Below are positions 23,450-30,968 of a stretch of DNA of 36,457 nucleotides, in pieces (the stretch's first letter is position 1; every line of letters starts with the position of its first letter). Source of the DNA: Sulfurimonas sp. endosymbiont of Alviniconcha boucheti. Its GTDB lineage: Bacteria; Campylobacterota; Campylobacteria; Campylobacterales; Sulfurimonadaceae. The stretch covers positions 24,189 to 60,645 of the forward strand of contig JAICBP010000076.1 in assembly GCA_021766785.1 (NCBI GenBank), given 5' to 3'. The notes below the pieces were generated by a model, which was not told the origin of the DNA, made no database searches, and saw nothing but the letters and a program-made list of their open reading frames with translations. Position numbers and translations under genes: made by a program.

Positions 23450-24236
23450 CTTTTAACTCTATTTTCACAAGTTGTGAGAATATTTTAGGAGCTTTTATAA
23501 TAATTTGTGCTTTATATTTAGAAATATTTTTATTATCAGCAACATTTAAAAGTCTGTTTATGTGATAAGATGTTTTTTTGTTATCTATATATACTATCTT
23601 CTCTTTTGCATGTAAAAGATCTTCTTTATTCAAATAAATAGTAAGTATCGCTCTATGTTCATCTACTAAAGTAGCTAAAGGTGTCCCTTTATTGACAACT
23701 TCACCAACTTTAACTTTAAGTGAATAGAGTTTAAAGCCTTTTGCTTTGAGGTTTTTATCTTGTAAGCTACGTTCTAATTTTACTTTTTTAAACTTTAGAT
23801 CTGCTATCTGATTTTTTAGAGTATTAATCTCTTTTTCAATATTTAGAGCCGCATTTTTACTATTAATAAGCTCATAAAATTCTCTATCTTTCTCAATGCT
23901 TGACTTGATTTTTAACTTTTTAACTCTTTCATAATTTAGGTGTTTTTTTTCTAAACTCTCTCGTAAGTTTTTCAAAATATTTTTATCTACTTCTACTGTA
24001 TTTTTTAGATAAGCTATTTTTTTATTTACAACAAGCAACTCTTCTCTATCAAGTTCCGAATCTATGACAATATAAGAGCTGTTTTTAAGTGTTTGACCTA
24101 TCAGATTTTCATTTGCTAATATGACAACACCAAGAACATTGGAAGAGATATTACGTGTTTCATAAGGTGCAACTTTTGAGTAATAAATAGTTGCATGAAG
24201 TGATAATGCTATAAGAAGAGTAAGTAATATTTTCAT
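23442..24236 (-). CDS. HlyD-family periplasmic adaptor
   Basis: A 264-residue protein with a signal peptide (MKILLTLLIALSLHA) and the layout of membrane-fusion adaptors. A short biotinyl-lipoyl strand (ISSNVLGVVILANENLIGQTLKN) leads into a long coiled-coil hairpin at about 75-165, rich in Lys/Glu/Leu, and then the second lipoyl half (GEVVNKGTPLATLVDEHRAIL). It is shorter than typical adaptors. Adaptors link inner-membrane pumps to TolC channels, and a TolC-family gene lies two genes downstream. The pump itself is missing here. Confidence 0.8.
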   Translation of the reverse strand: MKILLTLLIALSLHATIYYSKVAPYETRNISSNVLGVVILANENLIGQTLKNSSYIVIDSELDREELLVVNKKIAYLKNTVEVDKNILKNLRESLEKKHLNYERVKKLKIKSSIEKDREFYELINSKNAALNIEKEINTLKNQIADLKFKKVKLERSLQDKNLKAKGFKLYSLKVKVGEVVNKGTPLATLVDEHRAILTIYLNKEDLLHAKEKIVYIDNKKTSYHINRLLNVADNKNISKYKAQIIIKAPKIFSQLVKIELKDE

Positions 24237-24316
24237 AATAATGTAGAACCTTTATAATAATTAAGCAATTTTACCATTTCATTATTAATATTCAAGAATA
24301 ATCTATTTATTACTCC

Positions 24317-24353
24317 GAACCACTTGCAAATTGAATTTGCAAGTAGCTTCTCC
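24317..24353 (+). repeat. Intergenic repeat, copy B, with palindromic stem
   Basis: CTTGCAAATT and AATTTGCAAG are perfect inverse complements around one central base (24323-24343). AAGTAGCTTCTCCC follows, as in copy A. It sits just after the toxin gene stop on the minus strand and could fold into an RNA hairpin there, although no U-run follows. Confidence 0.6.
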
Positions 24354-24361
24354 CATAAAAA

Positions 24362-24643
24362 TTATAACGGTTTATTTTTTTGAAATATATTTAAAATAAC
24401 TATTTCATTATTATCAAGGTCAACTTCGTAGATAATTGTGTAGCCTTGAAAAGTCATATCTCTAACTTTGTCATCATCAAAATAATATGATTTTTTAAAT
24501 TTATATGGAAAGTTTGGAAGATTTTTAATTTGTTTAAATAACTCTTTTTTGAATTTTTTGGAAGCAGAAAGTTTATCTTTTGCAATATACTCAAAGATAA
24601 TATTGAAACTAATTTCAAATTTTCTATTAAGCTTAATTTGCAT
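24362..24643 (-). CDS. ParE/RelE-superfamily toxin
   Basis: A 93-residue toxin-like protein with the RelE/ParE fold pattern: FEISFNIIFEYIAKDKLSASKKFKKELFKQIKNLPNFPYKFKKS, a short loop, then VRDMTFQGYTIIYEVD and IVILNIFQKNKPL. The conserved central Arg and the C-terminal 'I..IF..' are present. ParE toxins poison gyrase and RelE toxins cut mRNA on the ribosome, and this sequence alone cannot decide between them. Its start overlaps the antitoxin end by 11 bases, and such coupling is usual for type II toxin-antitoxin pairs. Two repeat elements flank the pair. Confidence 0.82.
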   Translation of the reverse strand: MQIKLNRKFEISFNIIFEYIAKDKLSASKKFKKELFKQIKNLPNFPYKFKKSYYFDDDKVRDMTFQGYTIIYEVDLDNNEIVILNIFQKNKPL

Positions 24644-24890
24644 ATTTTAGTTCAAGTTCTTTTTCAAGTTTGTTAGTCTTATCTTCAAAATCATCAAATG
24701 ATATTAATTGATTTTTTTCATTTTTTATATCAGTTCTTATCTTGTGAAGTTCTTTTTGTCTTTCATAAAAGTAAGTGTCATATTCTAAGTTCTTATTTTT
24801 TGTGATAGTTATACTATCACTATGATTATTAACATAGTTTATAAAATCATTAACATAATCATCTTGGATTTGTATTGCCATAGTTTGCAT
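24633..24890 (-). CDS. Antitoxin of the ParE/RelE pair
   Basis: An 85-residue small protein beginning MQTMAIQIQDDYVNDFINYVNNHSDSITI, a short DNA-binding or dimer region, and ending in a charged helical tail (DFEDKTNKLEKELELKYAN) suited to wrap around a toxin. The ATG at 24890 is chosen because GGAG lies six bases upstream. The in-frame TTG at 24902 would overlap that site. A 7-bp inverted repeat spans the start codon, which hints at autoregulation or a translation-limiting hairpin. Confidence 0.8.
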   Translation of the reverse strand: MQTMAIQIQDDYVNDFINYVNNHSDSITITKNKNLEYDTYFYERQKELHKIRTDIKNEKNQLISFDDFEDKTNKLEKELELKYAN

Positions 24891-24923
24891 AATATACTCC
24901 AATATCTAATTATGCATATTATA
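24887..24923 (-). promoter_or_regulatory. TA promoter and inverted repeat
   Basis: TGCTATAAT, an extended -10 on the minus strand (TATAAT at 24918-24923), lies 27 bases before the antitoxin ATG. GCATAAT (24887-24893) and ATTATGC (24909-24915) form a 7-bp inverted repeat whose first arm covers the start codon and whose spacer contains the ribosome site. Antitoxin binding there, or RNA folding, would fit autoregulation. Confidence 0.55.
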
Positions 24924-24940
24924 GCAAATTAAAGTAAAGG

Positions 24941-25059
24941 AGCCACTTGCAGATTCCCGAAAAAGTAGCTAATTTAATGTTTTACCCCAACTTTTCAACT
25001 TCAAAAAATCGGGATAAGAGAGATTAATTACTTGTGTAAGCTTGAATTTACAAGTGGCT
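24941..25059. mobile_element. MITE-like element with AGCCACTTG termini (copies C and D)
   Basis: The left end reads AGCCACTTGCAGATT, and the right end, on the other strand, reads AGCCACTTGTAAATT: 13 of 15 bases match, so these are terminal inverted repeats about 120 bases apart. The inside has TCCCGA and TCGGGA, another inverted pair, and no ORF of its own. Its left end shares both blocks with copy A. The right end forms the last ten codons of the adjacent cytochrome gene. Miniature non-autonomous element is an inference. No transposase was found in the window that obviously serves it. Confidence 0.5.
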
Positions 25060-25474
25060 TTTTATTGTGATTAAAATATTTGCCATGTCCCTTAAAATTT
25101 TTAGGTGGAAAATTATCAAATAGCCATCCAGAAACTTTTTTTAACTCCTCTAAAGTTATATTTCCTTTTTGAGAAGGCATTAGACCAAATCTTGCAATCT
25201 TTTGTGGCATACAAATGGCTTTTTCTTTTTTTGGATTTTGTACATAATCAACCATAAAATTAATAGCATCCTCTTTATTTGGATAAGCCATTTTTATATG
25301 TCTCATAACACCCATTATCGCAGGAGCAACCATATTTGCTCTGTTTGTTGGCATGGATTTAATGTGACACATAGCACACTTTGCATCAAATATTTTGTTG
25401 GCATCTGCTGCAGCAAAAAGTGAAGTCGCTACTCCTAAAGTACCTATAAATACTACTATTTGTTTTATTTTCAT
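25028..25474 (-). CDS. Periplasmic monohaem c-type cytochrome
   Basis: A 148-residue exported protein. Residues 1-21 are a signal peptide (ending SLFA|AADA). The haem-binding motif C33-A-M-C36-H37 and the likely distal ligand M99 (FGLMPSQKG) define a small class I cytochrome c that shuttles electrons in the periplasm. There is an unusual extra CxxC-free cysteine at residue 88. The last ten residues (KPLVNSSLHK) are encoded by the right end of an intergenic repeat element, so the natural C-terminus was probably replaced or extended by that insertion. Confidence 0.88.
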   Translation of the reverse strand: MKIKQIVVFIGTLGVATSLFAAADANKIFDAKCAMCHIKSMPTNRANMVAPAIMGVMRHIKMAYPNKEDAINFMVDYVQNPKKEKAICMPQKIARFGLMPSQKGNITLEELKKVSGWLFDNFPPKNFKGHGKYFNHNKKPLVNSSLHK

Positions 25475-26087
25475 TGTTTGTCCTCAAATAAATTTACCCA
25501 TTTCAATAGGCATATTCAAACTTTCAGATGGTCTGACTGCTTGGATATAACGACTGAGTTGAACTACAAGACGATATTTTTACTTTAGTTTTTGTTACTT
25601 TACAAGATAAAAGCTTAAACTATCGCAGGGTAACCTTGTTTTCTTTTGGTGATGTCAACCGCGGAGTTAAAATAGGCAGTATGAAAGCTGCTTAACAAAC
25701 AGTTTTTACAACCCAAAGCTTAAAGAAACAGATTAATTCTGTTAAAGTCTTTTTTGAATAATTTCAAAGGAGGCTTATGCTAAAAAAAGGTGAAGTAAAA
25801 ATGATTCATAAAATGCACAAAAAAGTCATGAGAAATTTGTAGATGAGTACTTGAGCGAAAAAACATTTTTTTACAACACAACTGATGCCACAAAGATTCT
25901 CTTGAGAGAAAAAAAAGAGGAAACAAGAAAATCTAAAAATCCGATAATCTTGGAGCAGCAGATTATAATTAAATAAATTATGGAAGTAATAGTAATTTTT
26001 AGATACAATTTACAATTCATATAAAATTTAATTTATCTGATAAAACTATAAGAAAAATAACATATATCATATAAATAATATTGCAAA
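25475..26087. other. 673-base region with decayed sequence and no intact gene
   Basis: The part next to the cytochrome holds its leader (ATTTGAGGACAAACA before the ATG). From about 25620 the base composition is more GC-rich than the surroundings (e.g. GGTGATGTCAACCGCGGAG), and short broken frames such as LFSFGDVNRGVKIGSMKAA are visible. A decayed ORF follows (25777-25976). I see no tRNA or intact coding region. Confidence 0.5.
25777..25976 (+). pseudogene. Frameshifted transposase-like remnant
   Basis: A strong AAAGGAGG ribosome site (25766-25773) precedes ATG at 25777 and the peptide MLKKGEVKMIHKMHKKV, which then hits TAG at 25840. This start resembles the N-terminus of IS21-type IstA transposases (MLxxxEVxMIxxMHKQG...). 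Another frame continues from about 25820 as SHEKFVDEYLSEKTFFYNT to TAA at 25974. Two frames joined by a shift, without the DDE core, point to a deleted and decayed insertion sequence. The IS21 assignment rests on about 16 residues and is tentative. Confidence 0.35.
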
Positions 26088-26117
26088 TTGACATATCTTA
26101 CTTATAAAAAATAAAAT
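26088..26117 (+). promoter_or_regulatory. Promoter of the one-chain restriction-modification gene
   Basis: TTGACA (26088-26093), a perfect -35 box, and TAAAAT (26112-26117) are separated by 18 bases. They lie 37 bases before the chosen ATG. This is the best sigma-70-type match in the window. Confidence 0.6.
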
Positions 26118-26153
26118 AGGATAGAATACTTTTAAACACATAGGAGTTTGAAA

Positions 26154-28400
26154 ATGGCACTTGAGAGAGATATTGAAAATTTATTAGAACAGCAATTATT
26201 AAAAAATGGTTGGGAAATTAATTTTCAAAATAAAAATAAAGATGTATACCATCAAAAGACTAGAACAGAAGAAGAAAATCTAAAACTTGGTGCTTTGAAG
26301 CCTGATTTTTGTTTATATATAAATAAAACATCAAGCTACCCTGAAATTATTATTGAAACAAAAAAACCTAATATGAACTTGGCAAAAACAAAGGAACAAG
26401 CATTAAATTATGCTAAATTATTGGGGTCAAAAATTATAGTCTTATTTGATGGACTTCAAACAAAAAGTTATTGGGTAGAAAATGAAGAAAATTTATTATT
26501 AAATGGATTAGAAGTTAATACAATAAAAGATAAAGAGTTTTATAAAAAATTCATATCATTAAATTTAAATAATTATCAAGATAACAATATTATAATAAAT
26601 TCAAAAGAGGACTTAATAAATGTTTTTGCTTTTACAAACCAAAAACTAAGAAAAGCTGGAATTACAAAGGGTATGGAGAGGTTTTTTGAATTTTCCAATC
26701 TTCTGTTTTTAAAATTAATTTCTGAAGAGAATGAAATCATTTCAGAAAGTATCCCCGAATATATAAAATGGGAAAGCTACAAAAATAAAACTGGTGATGA
26801 GCTTTTAAATTACATTAATGATATAGTAATTGATAAATTGGAAACAATATTTAATAAACAAAATGAAGAGACTCTATTTACAAAACTTATTATTCAAGAT
26901 ACATTAGCTTTAAAACAAATTATTGATAAATTGGATAAATTGAATTTAAGTGGTATTAAAACTGATATAAAAGGTGATGCCTTTGAATATTTTATACAAC
27001 AGTATAATACATCTAATAATGATTTAGGTGAATATTTTACACCTAGACACATAGTAAACTTTTTAGTACAACTTGCTAATCCAAAATATGGGGAAAAAAT
27101 ATATGACCCATTTTGTGGAACAGGAGGAATATTGATTTCTGCTTTTAATCATATTCGTGATAGTTTAATTGAACAAGGATATTTAACAGATAAAGTATTG
27201 AAAGATTTAAAAGAAAATACAGTTTATGGAAGTGAAATATCATCAAATGCTAGAATTGCTAAAATGAATATGATTTTAACAGGTGATGGTCATAGCAATA
27301 TAAAACAACAAGATACACTATTACATCCTAAAAAAGAAGATTTCGATATAATTATTACCAATATTCCATTTAATTTAGAGGGTACAGCAACATCTCTATA
27401 CTCACTTTTAAATGACAATGGAAATTCTCAATCAATACAACACATAATTGATTCATTAAATAAAAAAGCTACAGCAAGAGCCTATATTATAGTTCCTGAA
27501 TCAATACTTAATAATAAAGAATTAAAAAGTCTTAGAAAATATTTAATAGATAATAATTTATTAAAACAGATTATATCTCTACCTTCAGGTGTCTTTTTGC
27601 CATATACTGAAGCAAAGGCTTCAGTATTAGTTTTACAAGGCTTAAATAATAAAGCAGTTGATACTATTAAATATACAAGAATTAAAAATGATGGTTTTAC
27701 TTTAACTCAAAGAAGAAGAAAAATTATAAATCAAGTTAATGATCTAGAAGAGTATAATTTTGATAATTCTTATGCAACTTATGAGATTAAAACAGATGAA
27801 ATTATTAATAATGATAATTACTCTTTTATATGGTTTAAATATTTTAATGAAATACCTAAAAATTATATTTTATTAAAAGACTTACTTGAGGAAGAGAGAG
27901 TAAAGAATAGTGATTTGTATGAGACCGTTACAATAACCAAACATGATTTCTATGGAATTATTAGCGGTGAAGCATATTGGGGTGATTCTTTTATGTCAGT
28001 TACATCTGAAACAAATCAAGATTATAAAGTAGTTAACAAAAAATCAATTGCATATAATCCGTCTCGTGCAAATACTGGTTCATTGGGAATTAATTTGACT
28101 AATAAACCAGTTGCAGTTAGTAAAATGTATGTTACATTTAAAGTAATAAATGATGATTTTCTACCAGAATATATATACTTATGTCTAAAAAGTCAAGAGG
28201 GAATTCAAAACATTAAGGATAGGTCTTTTGGTTCAGTAAGACAATCATTAAGATTTGATGATTTATGTACTATATCCATTCCTAATATCTCTAAAATAGA
28301 GCAACAAAAAATTATAGACAGAGCAAATAAAAAATACAAACAATATATTAAATATAAGAAGGAATTAAACCTATTTGATATGTCAGACAACAAATCGTAG
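26154..28400 (+). CDS. Single-chain nuclease-methyltransferase-specificity enzyme (Type IIG-like)
   Basis: A 748-residue protein joining three parts. Residues 1-140 resemble the HsdR N-terminal nuclease: LKPDFCLYI with D51 and EIIIETKKPN with E68-x-K70, a PD-(D/E)xK site. Residues about 150-560 are an HsdM-type N6-adenine methyltransferase: GEYFTPRHIVNFL, SAM motif I DPFCGTGGILI (318-328) and the catalytic tetrapeptide, here NIPF (403-406) in place of NPPF. Residues about 580-740 are a single HsdS-like recognition domain with a helical spacer (YIYLCLKSQEG...FGSVRQSLRFDDLCTISIP). No helicase/translocase is encoded. The ATG at 26154 has AGGAG seven bases upstream; an in-frame TTG at 26148 is too close to it. 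It was probably acquired, as it neighbours repeats and a decayed element. Confidence 0.82.
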   Translation: MALERDIENLLEQQLLKNGWEINFQNKNKDVYHQKTRTEEENLKLGALKPDFCLYINKTSSYPEIIIETKKPNMNLAKTKEQALNYAKLLGSKIIVLFDGLQTKSYWVENEENLLLNGLEVNTIKDKEFYKKFISLNLNNYQDNNIIINSKEDLINVFAFTNQKLRKAGITKGMERFFEFSNLLFLKLISEENEIISESIPEYIKWESYKNKTGDELLNYINDIVIDKLETIFNKQNEETLFTKLIIQDTLALKQIIDKLDKLNLSGIKTDIKGDAFEYFIQQYNTSNNDLGEYFTPRHIVNFLVQLANPKYGEKIYDPFCGTGGILISAFNHIRDSLIEQGYLTDKVLKDLKENTVYGSEISSNARIAKMNMILTGDGHSNIKQQDTLLHPKKEDFDIIITNIPFNLEGTATSLYSLLNDNGNSQSIQHIIDSLNKKATARAYIIVPESILNNKELKSLRKYLIDNNLLKQIISLPSGVFLPYTEAKASVLVLQGLNNKAVDTIKYTRIKNDGFTLTQRRRKIINQVNDLEEYNFDNSYATYEIKTDEIINNDNYSFIWFKYFNEIPKNYILLKDLLEEERVKNSDLYETVTITKHDFYGIISGEAYWGDSFMSVTSETNQDYKVVNKKSIAYNPSRANTGSLGINLTNKPVAVSKMYVTFKVINDDFLPEYIYLCLKSQEGIQNIKDRSFGSVRQSLRFDDLCTISIPNISKIEQQKIIDRANKKYKQYIKYKKELNLFDMSDNKS

Positions 28401-28433
28401 GAACTAAAAGGCTACACTTGCGATAATTTAAGC

Positions 28434-28458
28434 TTTAAGAGAGCTATTTCCTCTTAAA
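28434..28458. terminator. Hairpin between convergent genes
   Basis: TTTAAGAG (28434-28441) pairs exactly with CTCTTAAA (28451-28458) around a nine-base loop. It lies between the restriction-modification gene and the M16 peptidase gene, whose stop codon follows directly. On the plus strand it is followed by TTACTTTTTC, so a bidirectional terminator is likely. Confidence 0.58.
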
Positions 28459-29826
28459 TTACTTTTTCAATATAACAGTAGTAGATTTATCAAAATCAAA
28501 ATACTTTTTCGCTACCTCTTGTACCTTTTTTGCTGTTATTTTCTCTACATCTTCTTCATAAGTCATTAGTGGTGAGATGTCTCCACGAACTAGATAGGAG
28601 CCATACAGATTTGCAACAGAAGTTGAACTCTCTAGTGAATAGATGAAGTCTGACTTAGTATTTGTTTTAACTTTATCAAGCTCTTTTTTTGTTACTTTTG
28701 TCTCTTTCATAAGCTCTATCTGCGCTATAAGCTCTTTTTCTACATCTTCAGCTTTGACACCATGGTTACAAGTTGCCATGAAGATAAAAAGACCTGGGTC
28801 AATATTCTCCATATTGTAAGCATAGACACTGTTTACTAGACGTTTTTTATCTATGAGTTCTTTGTAAAGGCGTGAGCTTTTTCCTGAGAAGAGTATCTCA
28901 CTTATAACACTAAGTGTTACTTGATCTTTATCTTTAAAGTCTGGTATATGAAAGGTGATAGCTATCATCTCTACTTCACTATCTCTCTTTATCATTACTC
29001 GCTTTGCACCATCTTGTTCAGGCTCTACAAACTTCACCTTTGGAACTTCTCCATGGTTTTTGATCTCACCAAATGCCCCCTTTGCACGTCTGAAAACTTC
29101 ATTTGGTTCTATATCACCAGTTACTACCAAGATAGCATTGTTTGGCTGGTAGTAAGTCTTATGAAACTCTCTTATATCCTCAATAGTCCATGTTTTGATG
29201 TCATTCATAAACCCTATAGGAGTCCAGTGGTATGGGTGGTAGAGATAAGCATTGTTAAAAAGTCTAAAATAGAGATAGCCAAGAGGAGAGTTGTCTGTTC
29301 TCCATCGTCTCTCTTCTGTTACTACATTACGTTCAGGTTGGAACTCCTCATCTTTAAGTTTTAAGTTTTGCATAAGCTCTGCAAAGAGATTTATAGATGT
29401 TGTCAGGTTGTCAGTGCTAGACTTAATGTAGTAGTGTGTATAGTCAAAACTTGTACTCGCATTGTTAACGCCACCGATACTTTTGACCTCTTTATCAAAC
29501 TCACCCTCTTTAAGATTTTTAGTACTTTTAAAGTTCATATGTTCTAGCATATGAGCGATTCCAGTTTTTCCCATAACTTCGTTACGGCTTCCTACTTTGT
29601 AGAAAATATCTGTACTGATGACATTTGACTCATTATGAAGAGGAATGACTACGATTTGGAGTCCATTTTTAAGTGTTTTTGTTTTAAAACTAGGGAGTGG
29701 TGATGGCATAATTACCTCGCTTTTTGTTATTATATCTTTCTGTTTTTTTGATATTTTGTTCTCTGTATTGTTTTGTGATGCGAACAGAAGGGAGACACCT
29801 AGAGTTAATGTTGCTACTATTTTCAT
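28459..29826 (-). CDS. M16-family zinc peptidase (periplasmic)
   Basis: A 455-residue pitrilysin-family protein with a signal peptide (MKIVATLTLGVSLLFA). The inverted zinc motif H92-M-L-E95-H96 and the downstream glutamate near E171/E172 (NVVTEERRWR) are intact, so it should be active. A second, non-catalytic half begins near residue 220, where the substrate-positioning region ELIDKKRLVNSVYAYN is also seen. Bacterial M16 proteins of this size often work as pairs or degrade peptides in the periplasm. It starts directly at the end of pyrD, so the two are co-transcribed. Confidence 0.88.
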   Translation of the reverse strand: MKIVATLTLGVSLLFASQNNTENKISKKQKDIITKSEVIMPSPLPSFKTKTLKNGLQIVVIPLHNESNVISTDIFYKVGSRNEVMGKTGIAHMLEHMNFKSTKNLKEGEFDKEVKSIGGVNNASTSFDYTHYYIKSSTDNLTTSINLFAELMQNLKLKDEEFQPERNVVTEERRWRTDNSPLGYLYFRLFNNAYLYHPYHWTPIGFMNDIKTWTIEDIREFHKTYYQPNNAILVVTGDIEPNEVFRRAKGAFGEIKNHGEVPKVKFVEPEQDGAKRVMIKRDSEVEMIAITFHIPDFKDKDQVTLSVISEILFSGKSSRLYKELIDKKRLVNSVYAYNMENIDPGLFIFMATCNHGVKAEDVEKELIAQIELMKETKVTKKELDKVKTNTKSDFIYSLESSTSVANLYGSYLVRGDISPLMTYEEDVEKITAKKVQEVAKKYFDFDKSTTVILKK

Positions 29827-30885
29827 CTATTTTCTATCCTTACCAATAGCTTCAGTAATACTATCATAACCATCGGCTTTAAGAAGCTCAATAAGCCTTT
29901 TATTGATGTTCATAATCATATCTGGACCATGAAAGACAAGAGCACTGAAAATCTGCACAAGATTTGCACCTGCTTTAATTCGTCTATAGGCTTCCTCTGC
30001 TGAATCAACTCCACCAACACTTATTAAAAGGGTTTTACCATATAGCTCTTTAGCAATAGCTTCAAAGATTTTAAAACTTTTCTCTTTAAGAGCTGCTCCA
30101 CTAAGCCCACCTATAGTTTTTGGATGCTTTACAAGTGAGTAGTCTATAGTTGTGTTTGTAGCGATGATACCATCAGCACCTTTTTCGACTGCCATCTTTG
30201 TGAGAGCTACTGCCTCTTCTATTTCCATATCTGGAGCGATTTTAAGAAGTATTGGCATATCTGTTAAAGCTTTTGCCTTTTGAAACAAAGAGCCTATAAA
30301 TACTTCGTTTTGTAAGTCTCTAAGTCCTGGAGTATTTGGTGAAGAGATATTGATTACAAAGTAATCTCCCATATTATTAAAAGCTTTTATGAGATGAATA
30401 TAGTCATTTATAGCCTCTCTTTCTGGAGTGATTTTATTTTTACCGATATTTATGCCGATAGGAGTAGTGAAAGGAAAATATTTTTTAAGTCTTTTAGTAA
30501 CCTTGTAAGCACCATCATTATTAAATCCCATTGCATTTTGAATACTCTCTTCTTCTATATGGCGAAACATACGAGGCTTAGGATTACCACCTTGTGGTTT
30601 AGGCGTTACCGTGCCAATCTCAGTAAATCCAAATCCTAATGTTTGTATGCCTCGAATCATTGTCGCATTTTTGTCAAAACCAGCACCAAGACCCACAGGA
30701 TTAAAAAAAGTGCGACCAAAGATCTCTTGATGTAAAATAGTATCATCGATAAAGTGTGATTTTAGAAAAAAGTTAAAAGGAAATTGATAAATATTTGGTA
30801 GGCGCAAGAGAGACTCTGCCACATGGTGAGCACTCTCTGGTTGAAGTTTAAAAAGTAGAGATTTTATCGCTTGATAGTTCATCAT
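29827..30885 (-). CDS. pyrD: Dihydroorotate dehydrogenase, quinone-dependent (class 2)
   Basis: A 352-residue class 2 enzyme that oxidises dihydroorotate to orotate in pyrimidine synthesis and passes electrons to membrane quinones. The N-terminal helical extension (residues 1-45) that contacts the membrane is present. The FMN site shows NPVGLGAGFDKNA and GFGFTEIGTVTP, and the catalytic Ser lies in FVINISSPNTPGLRDLQ. ADGIIATNTT and ISVGGVDSAEEAYRRI complete the barrel. MM at the start leaves two possible ATGs. Confidence 0.95.
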   Translation of the reverse strand: MMNYQAIKSLLFKLQPESAHHVAESLLRLPNIYQFPFNFFLKSHFIDDTILHQEIFGRTFFNPVGLGAGFDKNATMIRGIQTLGFGFTEIGTVTPKPQGGNPKPRMFRHIEEESIQNAMGFNNDGAYKVTKRLKKYFPFTTPIGINIGKNKITPEREAINDYIHLIKAFNNMGDYFVINISSPNTPGLRDLQNEVFIGSLFQKAKALTDMPILLKIAPDMEIEEAVALTKMAVEKGADGIIATNTTIDYSLVKHPKTIGGLSGAALKEKSFKIFEAIAKELYGKTLLISVGGVDSAEEAYRRIKAGANLVQIFSALVFHGPDMIMNINKRLIELLKADGYDSITEAIGKDRK

Positions 30886-30968
30886 AATGTATCCATAAAA
30901 AAGATTTTATGATTATACTAAATTAACACTTCAAATTGCTTTATAGAAATTAGCTTTAAATAGAGATA

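Noticed and set aside
26148-28400. A classical type I restriction-modification locus
   Set aside because: There is no HsdR translocase and no separate HsdS gene. One chain carries all recognisable parts.
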